Assembly: GCA_021613375.1 (NCBI GenBank)
Contig: CM038725.1
Span: forward strand, 38,135,824-38,199,823
Direction of reading: 5' to 3'
Length of the DNA stretch: 64,000 nucleotides
Source of the DNA: Megaleporinus macrocephalus
Taxonomy: Eukaryota; Chordata; Actinopteri; Characiformes; Anostomidae
A model generated the notes under the pieces. That model ran no database searches and was not told the DNA's origin. It saw only the letters and a list, made by a program, of their open reading frames with translations. The stretch's first letter is position 1. Every line of letters starts with the position of its first letter. Of this stretch, positions 56,830 through 64,000 are shown in pieces. Made by a program: the position numbers and the translations under genes.

Positions 56830-59560
56830 AAGGATGTGTTAAATTCTATAATGAATTCTCCTTCCTCCAGCTCGCTAGACAAATCACTGTCAGCGAAATA
56901 TATTTACCCAGTTTCGCCGTAAAAAATAGAGTCCGTATCAAAATATAGTACCCGCTCCTACAGTCGATCGGGCAACTCATACAGTTTTAATCTCTGCATA
57001 AACCGCCAGCTACAAAAACGTTGGAAACCACAGGTTTGTGCAAATATTCCTTTTTGAATCGCCACTGTACCAACGCCGCGTCCTGATAAAAGTAAAATAA
57101 GAAAAGATTATATTTTCACAAAATAACAGTTCTAAAAAGTCACTCGGTTTACTTATCAGTTCCGTTTGAAGTCTTATTTGACCGAATTGAACCCAAAACG
57201 CGTTTAAAAACAGTTTGCTGATGCTTCGTTGAGCCTGGTTGAAACGTATATTTTCTTTATCCAGTTACACTCCTTCATGTTGCTCGAATTTAATCATATA
57301 GTCCTCTTTCTCAGACTCTTAGTCCACGCCTGTGATCTCCTTTTCCGCTCCTGTCATAAGACAAAAACGGGTGAAAAAGACTTCTTAGAGAATAAACCTT
57401 TTAAACTCCATTGCAATATGGATAGAGGCTTGTAAAATTCAGATAGAATATTTTTTCTATAGATTACGGCTTGGTGCATTTGTTATGCGTCCGAATAGTG
57501 CATCCCTGGGATTAATTCTTTCGGGAAAATCTCTGCATTTCAAAAAATCCATTAGTTCACCGTCCTCTCACTTTAATTTAATCAATTCGTGTTCCCACAT
57601 GACACGAAGTTCATATTCCAACAAAATCAAATATTTCACTTTTTCCACTATGCGTTTAATAACATCTTCGTGTAGTTCACCGGTCAGGGGGTTTGCAGCG
57701 TTGACTTCAAAACATTCTACATAGCCTTGAAAAAAAATCCGAAACAGCTTTTGTCTGCAGGATAAATCCGTCCACGTGTCAACGTCCAATCCGTCTCTCC
57801 CGGTGTTAAGCGTGCTGAATGAACAAACTCACATATTCCAGCCACTGAATGCTTGATTAAGGGTAACATTTTCCCGTTTTCAAAAAGCAATGTGGTCCTG
57901 TTAAAGCCATACATCTGTCTTGTAAAGAATTACATCTAAATATACTTAAAGCGGCGCTGGCTATGATGACGTTCTGGAAAGTGTCGACGTTTCCCACAGT
58001 TAACACCCCTTCTCTAAACATCATGCAGGCTTTTCTTAAAATGAAGACGTCGTTTTGAAAGAACATTTTTTAATTTAACACGCAGCCTTTACAGTTTCGT
58101 ACCAGTCCATACATTCGACCTGCTCCTTGGGCGACATATGTGAAAACACATGCAATTAAACGTTCTGGCTAGCGGCCCACATTTATGCCACCAAATTATG
58201 CGTTGTGTGAAAATGATGTGGAAAATAGCCATTTTCTCATTATTGGACCATTCGACTAATTTACACTGAAAGACACTGACACCTATGTAACGTTGATTGC
58301 AATACGTGTTTTTATTGCCTTGGTTAATCAGACGCAAACTTTTGTTTTGGTTAGGAGCAACAAATATAAATCATATCACCTACTGTTGTGTGTCATAGAA
58401 GTATATTTTTATACTTGTTTTTTACTGAAACGTTTGAAAAACTCCTAGCGCTCCAATGACTTATTGTATGACTCAGTGGTCATTGTGTGTTTATGAATAG
58501 ATACTTGCTCATTTCGCTCGAGAAATCGAGCCTCTATGTCATAAAATACATATTTCTGAGTTTGGGGTCTGTGTAAAGTAGGTCTAATAAAACAATTGTG
58601 GATTTGCTCCGCACAGTTCTATTGGTACTTCTAATGATGCCTTGCATAGGGGGCCTTGTGAGGTTTTATAGATCAAATGTATTTCACTTTTTCACATATT
58701 CCTTTTAGTTTGTGTTGTGAAAAACATTCCTGGGATCTACAAAACTGTAGACAATCTGAACAACGTACCACATTATCTGTTTTTAACCAATCTTTTTTAC
58801 AAACGTTACAAATAAGGTCACAACGGTGTGTGTATTTTTTGTGAGAATAGGGTTTGTGACAAGGCGGGCATGCATTTTTAACCCCTAGAAAACCCTTCAA
58901 GTTTAAAATACCATAATAATGGGCGTTTAATAATAATGGATAAAAGATGTTTTCTCGTTAGGCTCAGTGTGCGATTGAAAACTCTGAAAAGCACCTCCGC
59001 TGTTTAATTTGTATATAACCACAATTTTAAAATTTAAAAATTCTTCAGAAAACGATAATATACTACAAGTCGACCTGGCTGAATCAATCCCACCACCGCA
59101 AAGATTTCTAACAACTTGTACATTCAAAACAAGTGAACCGTCTGCCAGTAATTTATCGTTAATCACAGATTCCGCATAGTCCCCCAGAGGAGTCTCCTCT
59201 CTTAGAATCCTGAAAAATTCCTTTGTGATCTCTGGCGATAATAATCCACCCATCAATATTCCAGTATTGCAAAGTAGAGAATTATATCCATTGTGATCTT
59301 CTTGCGATAATAATCCACCCGTCAATATTCCAGTATTGCAAAGTAGAGAATTATATCCATTGTGATCTTCTTGCGATAATAATCCACCCGTCAATATTCC
59401 AGTATTGCAAAGTATCTTCCAAGTCCAGGCTCTGAATTCCTTTATTAGAAAAAGTCACCGTTTCCTTATTAAATAAAGCAGACGTCACAGGAGCGCTAAA
59501 ATCAGGCTGAAATGGAAATAAACCCGTTCCTTCTTTAAAATCCGAAACAAAACTATACCT
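56830..59560 (-). pseudogene. Polinton protein-primed family B DNA polymerase relic
   Basis: Minus-strand fragments follow in the order expected for this enzyme. The N-terminal part (59,560-58,930) has ILSFSEEFLNFKIV. A Cys/His-rich zinc-binding segment at 58,900-58,673 has CPPCHKPYSHKKYTHRC and CSDCLQFCRSQECF. The exonuclease part near 58,150-57,950 has MSPKEQVE and NDVFILRKAC (58,033-58,053) and then IIASAALSIF. At 57,790-57,570 there is NPLTG and MWEHEL. PRDALFG is at 57,490-57,510, and the catalytic polymerase motif YFDTDS, with both Asp residues kept, is at 56,928-56,945. The fragments lie in different frames with many stops. The family replicates Polinton DNA from a protein primer. The palm C-terminus is lost after about 56,830. 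Clearly non-functional. Confidence 0.88.
59223..59415. repeat. Three tandem copies of a 68-69-bp unit within the polymerase relic
   Basis: Copies begin TTGTGATCT at 59,223, 59,291 and 59,360. The last step is 69 bp and in frame with the polymerase reading (23 codons, GGLLSQEDHNGYNSLLCNTG), the first is 68. The copy nearest the polymerase body reads GGLLSPEITKEFF and is the original; the others are duplicates that also shift the frame of the upstream part. Confidence 0.92.
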
Positions 59561-59588
59561 GACAGAGTGGTATGTTCCTTTTTTTCGA

Positions 59589-60047
59589 TTAACTGTCCTC
59601 TATAATATCCGTTGATCTTCGATTCGTCTGTGAATCGTCATCATCCAGACAAATTATTTTTGTTGGCGATAACAAACTTGCAGATGGTTCTACGATGTTT
59701 TTCTGAGTGCATTGCGGGTCCCGGACGATCACGCTTGGTCTGCATTGTCCTGGCCTGAGTGTGAGTGGGTGTGGAGATTTTACACCCTTTTCTCGACCCA
59801 ACATATCACATGGCAGTGAAATTGGAACGCAGCGCCATACGCCATCGATAACAACATGCTTAACAATTACGCTTGTTCTGTCTTGAATCCCGGGGGTCTC
59901 CAACTCACCTTCTAAGATGCTAATAATCTCTTCATCATCTGCGGATTCTTCTGCAATGTCACTCCGTATTTCCCTGTTGTCCAGTGAAACCTCTGAGTCA
60001 AACATTTCACAGTCCACCGTAGGGGTATAAGTTGCCAACTGGGCCAT
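59589..60047 (-). CDS. Intact 152-residue acidic ORF of the Polinton, function unknown
   Basis: The only long uninterrupted ORF left in the element besides TIR-derived ones. It starts MAQLATYTPTVDCEMFDSEV, is rich in Asp, Glu and Ser in its first third (ESADDEEIISILEGELE), has a central GVWRCVPISLPCDML, a Pro/Arg-rich stretch, and an acidic end (IICLDDDD). No catalytic motif, signal peptide or membrane segment is visible. A TATA-like box lies 44-50 bases upstream on the same strand and a second copy 150 bases further out. It is the first ORF of the leftward unit, directly before the polymerase relic with no spacer to speak of. Candidates would be a regulatory or accessory Polinton protein; I do not recognise it. 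Confidence 0.55.
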   Translation of the reverse strand: MAQLATYTPTVDCEMFDSEVSLDNREIRSDIAEESADDEEIISILEGELETPGIQDRTSVIVKHVVIDGVWRCVPISLPCDMLGREKGVKSPHPLTLRPGQCRPSVIVRDPQCTQKNIVEPSASLLSPTKIICLDDDDSQTNRRSTDIIEDS

Positions 60048-60090
60048 TTCTCACGTAGGGGCTTTACGGCTATCATGGCTTTTTAAGCGT

Positions 60091-60097
60091 TTTTATA
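60091..60097 (-). promoter_or_regulatory. TATA-like box before the 152-residue ORF
   Basis: Minus strand reads GACTATAAAAACGC. The box is about 44 bases from the ATG at 60047. A duplicate GACTATAAAACTGG is at 60,241-60,247. Confidence 0.45.
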
Positions 60098-60298
60098 GTC
60101 CTGTTTTCGACTGAAAGGTCCGTCATCTGTTCCTGTCCATCAAAGTGGGCCCCCCTCGCCAGGGCTGTCTGGAGAATACATGATGTTCACAAAGGTTTGA
60201 TTGTAGAAACCCTTCCACACCAACAGCGTCTCAATACCAGTTTTATAGTCTTGTTTAAGACTAAAAGGTACATCATCATCTGTTGCTAAGTGGGCCCC
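60091..60298. repeat. Direct duplication of the subterminal promoter segment
   Basis: 60,091-60,153 and 60,241-60,298 share TTTTATAGTC, CTGAAAGGT/CTAAAAGGT, CATCTGTT and AGTGGGCCCC in the same order, 150 bases apart. The outer copy overlaps the inner edge of the right TIR. Confidence 0.8.
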
Positions 60299-60996
60299 AA
60301 AAACATGTGCAGCCCTCAATCCAACTGCTCAGCCATGACATTGCATCATGCTTCAATTCGAATTCCAAACAGTCCAAACGGTCCATCATTCCAGACAGGT
60401 CATGTGAAAAAAACCGCCGTCATAGAGGGTTCCCCCAAAAACACGTGTGTCCGTCAATCCAACCACTGAGCCACACCATTGCATCATGCTTAAATTCCCA
60501 ACAGTCCACATTTCCAGAGCCTTTGCGTCATGTTAAAAAATCCGCAGCACACACACACCAATCCCTGGATGAAACATTTATTGCTCCTTATTTGCTATAG
60601 CCCTACTCACCCCGGAGAACCTTTATTTCATTTATTTATTTATTTCATTTGTAAAGAAATCCACCTATATCGGGAAAACGCTGTCTCTGTCACAAGTAAC
60701 ACGTAATTTTTTTCAGATTTTTTTGTACTTATCCAACTCGTGGTGAAAATTTGCACATACATCCGGGAACATTAATATCAACGACGTGGGAACACTGGTT
60801 ACTTTTTTCACACCTGACGTCATGTGGGAAAATTTTTGAATTTTTTCCCACGTGACATCATGGGAAACGCCTCCTACTTCTACACAACATGTCCTGCTAC
60901 TCTCCCACCCGTGAGAAAAAATTCCCACGTGACATCACATGCTAAACATTAGTTGGTCATCAATCAATTTGATATTTTCAGGCATGTAATACTATT
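60288..60996 (-). repeat. Right terminal inverted repeat of the Polinton
   Basis: Reverse-complement partner of 50,003-50,681. It is about 30 bases longer than the left arm because of small indels. The word AAGTGGGCCCC marks its inner border. Confidence 0.92.
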
Positions 60997-61002
60997 GTGA
61001 TG
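60997..61002 (+). repeat. Right target-site duplication GTGATG
   Basis: Partner of the left copy at 49,997-50,002. With this placement the TIR ends read AGAAGTATTAC and AATAGTATTAC. Confidence 0.75.
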
Positions 61003-61192
61003 CTTGCATTTAAATGTTATAAACTATGAAAAATGTCATTGTCAGTTCTTGTCATGCCAGAATGTGACAGGAGTTTACTTGTGTACACAAGTTGTCATTC
61101 AATGCAACATATGTTTATCATACAAGTCTAGTTTTACAACTTGATATTTAAAGTTTTATAATTATCTGTTATAAAACAAATCACCTTATTTA

Positions 61193-61279
<87 letters not shown>

Positions 61280-61673
61280 AGACATCTAATTGGAATGTCA
61301 CAGGTAGATCATGGGTTAATCAAGTGCTTATAAAGGGCACAAACAAGGGACATGTGGCTTGAAGTGCAGGTACTGGGACAGGGCCACACACACAGACAAC
61401 AACATGTCAAACAAAGTACTCTACTTACACATAAAGAACTAAAATACTCAAATTCAACTTGGACACAACTTATTCTGCTTTAGAATAAATGCTTTTTCTC
61501 ACTGCATTTCCTTTTCTCTCCCTTTCTCTGGCTTGTGTCATGTAGACCAGTACCATTTCATTTCTATGCTCCTCAATGATCCCAGGCAACTGTGTGTGTA
61601 CAGAGGAGAAGCATTTCATGTGCTTGGTGGAAAGGCTATGATTCTGCCTCGCAATGTTTTTAGGTTACATGCC
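61003..61673. other. Spacer between the Polinton and gene 4
   Basis: Holds a long (TA)n run and otherwise nothing recognised. It forms the 3' flank of the leftward 11-finger gene. Confidence 0.45.
61196..61276. repeat. (TA)n microsatellite, 81 bp
   Basis: Uninterrupted TA dinucleotides, about 40 units. Self-complementary and prone to length change and assembly error. Confidence 0.97.
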
Positions 61674-62810
<1,137 letters not shown>

Positions 62811-62816
62811 TTATCC

Positions 62817-63626
62817 CTGAAAGAAAAAAAAACAACACAACACATACTGAATGTGTAACGCAACAAATATAGTCTAATACAAATCCTCTTTCTAATCAAC
62901 TCACAACTCAAGCTCTTCGAATAGATATCATGTCCACTGTAGTCATATAAATACTGAAATTATATAGAAACCACCACCATCACCAAATTTGATACCTTTT
63001 CTTATATGTATATTTTCATCTGAATGTCACTCTCCTCTTTTATAATTAAGATTTTTCTATTTTGCAACATGCTAGTTTGGTATGCTCTCAAAAACATTCA
63101 CATCATGTAAGACAATTTTAGACCCTAATAAATTATAGTGCTCTTACCCTTCTTGCACTTTACAGACATAGGCTCATCTGAACAGCTCTAGAACAATATG
63201 TTCTATAGCTGTTCACATGAGCCTATATCTGTACAAATAGTTCTACACATCTTGGATAATGTAGAACATCAGTCACTATTTCTACATTAATTACACATAC
63301 ACCTTCAATATATCATCACCTCTTTATACACACTGTTTATAAGTTAATGATTGAGAAGAACTGATGTATTTGGAACTAACTTCAGAAAATATCAGAAACA
63401 AACTACTCTGTTTATTAAACCCAACTAGGAAAACATGATCAAGCAAATATTCTGGTCCCCCAGCAGCTCCCAATACTCAGCTTTGGTCTGAATGAAGCTG
63501 CTTCTGTGTGTCTGATCTATTTTAAAGAACATCAGATCTTATGTTTAGAACTCAGATGTGTCTCCAGCTGTTTGTCTCAGAGTGAATGAAGAACAATGAG
63601 TGTTAAAGTGTAGGACAGCTTCCTAC
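62817..63626 (-). other. Intron 1 of gene 4
   Basis: Lies between donor GTAGGAAG (63,626 leftward) and acceptor. Its promoter-near half matches intron 1 of the other three genes. It contains a strong hairpin at 63,161-63,233, listed separately. Confidence 0.65.
63161..63233. repeat. Near-perfect hairpin in intron 1 of gene 4
   Basis: Arms 63,162-63,194 and 63,200-63,232 are complementary at 30 of 33 positions around a five-base loop AATAT; one further outer pair matches. Words are AGGCTCAT and GAACAGCT in the left arm and their complements in the right. Confidence 0.9.
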
Positions 63627-63780
63627 CTTCAATAGTTCAGTTCTGCTTTCTGTTCCTCCAACAACACTGTCCGAGCGCGGAGGAGGCGTGGACTGCTGAC
63701 CACAACACGATCTTCTGCTTCTCCACTTCAGTGCAGCTGGAGAAAGCTATAGCTAGTGAATTGGCGCCACCACCTGGCCG
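63627..63780 (-). promoter_or_regulatory. Conserved 5' region and non-coding exon 1 of gene 4
   Basis: Reverse-complement copy of the shared block. Reading leftward: GGTGGTGGCGCCAATTCAC, GATCGTGTTGTGGTC, CTCCGCGCTCGGACAGTGTT, GAACTATTGAAG, then donor GTAGGAAG. It is the best-preserved copy in this orientation. Confidence 0.75.
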
Positions 63781-64000
63781 GAAGCAGCGCCACATTAAAG
63801 CACACGGTCACAAAAACAGGTGGAACCTTATTTATATATGGTCCTTATTTTGTGTCCCATTCGTATTGGGTCCCCAGAGCGTGTAAACGTGGACTGAAGA
63901 ATTCAAAGTGGATTTATAATTTAACATCACGTTATATATGATCTTTAACTCAGCTAGCAAGACAGATGTGGACCGGTTCCGGCTCTGGTCGGTAGTGTCT
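63781..64000. other. Upstream flank of gene 4
   Basis: Sequence running off the window edge. No feature recognised. Confidence 0.4.

Larger units (their letters stand above)
50003..60996. mobile_element. Degenerate Polinton (Maverick) DNA transposon, about 11 kb
   Basis: The borders are set by long terminal inverted repeats (50,003-50,681 and 60,288-60,996) and by a direct repeat GTGATG just outside each end (49,997-50,002 and 60,997-61,002; the T before it also matches). A 6-bp target duplication and long TIRs are characteristic of Polintons. Inside, on the minus strand, are relics of the two hallmark Polinton proteins: a protein-primed family B DNA polymerase and a retrovirus-like integrase. 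At about 11 kb it is shorter than the usual 15-20 kb, and I see no ATPase, protease or capsid gene. The TIR copies have diverged clearly from each other, so the insertion is old. The element is defective. Its left third carries sequence that looks foreign to Polintons. Confidence 0.88.

Noticed and set aside
50471..60600. Related ORFs in both Polinton ends (82 and 105 codons) as a conserved gene pair
   Set aside because: They are translations of the two inverted TIR arms; similarity comes from the DNA duplication.
50003..60996. Herpesvirus-like (Teratorn), adenovirus or retrovirus insertion
   Set aside because: Protein-primed polymerase plus rve integrase with long TIRs and a 6-base duplication fit a Polinton; no LTRs, no herpesvirus genes and no piggyBac transposase seen. 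An adintovirus-like relative cannot be fully excluded.

Overview
This is a stretch of teleost fish nuclear DNA, most likely from an otophysan (characin, catfish or zebrafish-like lineage). The evidence is AT-rich intergenic DNA, fish-type C2H2 zinc-finger genes with a single coding exon, decayed fish LINEs, sequence derived from fish NLR leucine-rich-repeat exons, and a Polinton. I cannot name the species.

Layout. (1) 1 to about 30,950 is one long tandem array. Monomers of about 0.9-1.0 kb from two or more diverged subfamilies form dimers of about 1.9-2.1 kb and higher-order blocks of about 4 kb, with larger duplications on top. The array has no gene of its own. Each unit carries decayed leucine-rich-repeat exons of the fish NLR (NLRC3-like) type, one still behind a splice-acceptor-like site, so the satellite appears to have grown from an intron-exon piece of an NLR gene. 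The array ends in a short zinc-finger gene fragment. (2) 31-63.8 kb holds four intact C2H2 zinc-finger genes, two rightward (34.4 and 39.8 kb) and two leftward (46.9 and 62.7 kb). All have the same plan: a conserved non-coding first exon and promoter, one intron, and a second exon with all the coding sequence. They encode 8, 12, 8 and 11 fingers and share an unusual last finger ending H-x-C. (3) LINE debris lies at 32.3-33.8, 36.5-36.9 and 44.1-44.8 kb. (4) 50,003-60,996 is an old Polinton (Maverick), placed by terminal inverted repeats of about 0.7 kb and a 6-bp target-site duplication (GTGATG). Leftward from its right end come a TATA-like box, an intact 152-codon acidic ORF, a broken protein-primed family B DNA polymerase, and a broken integrase lacking most of its catalytic core. 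Unrecognised rightward ORFs lie at 54-55 kb. The left part (50.7-53.9 kb) carries what looks like a piece of a multicopy host gene plus a GCTAGC-rich block and a candidate exon.

How it fits together. Zinc-finger arrays, NLR-derived sequence and mobile elements together resemble the rapidly changing gene-poor regions of fish genomes, such as the long arm of zebrafish chromosome 4. Only the four zinc-finger genes look functional; they are probably DNA-binding repressors or regulators made by local duplication. The two points most worth following up are the NLR-exon satellite and the Polinton with its surviving small ORF and captured host sequence.
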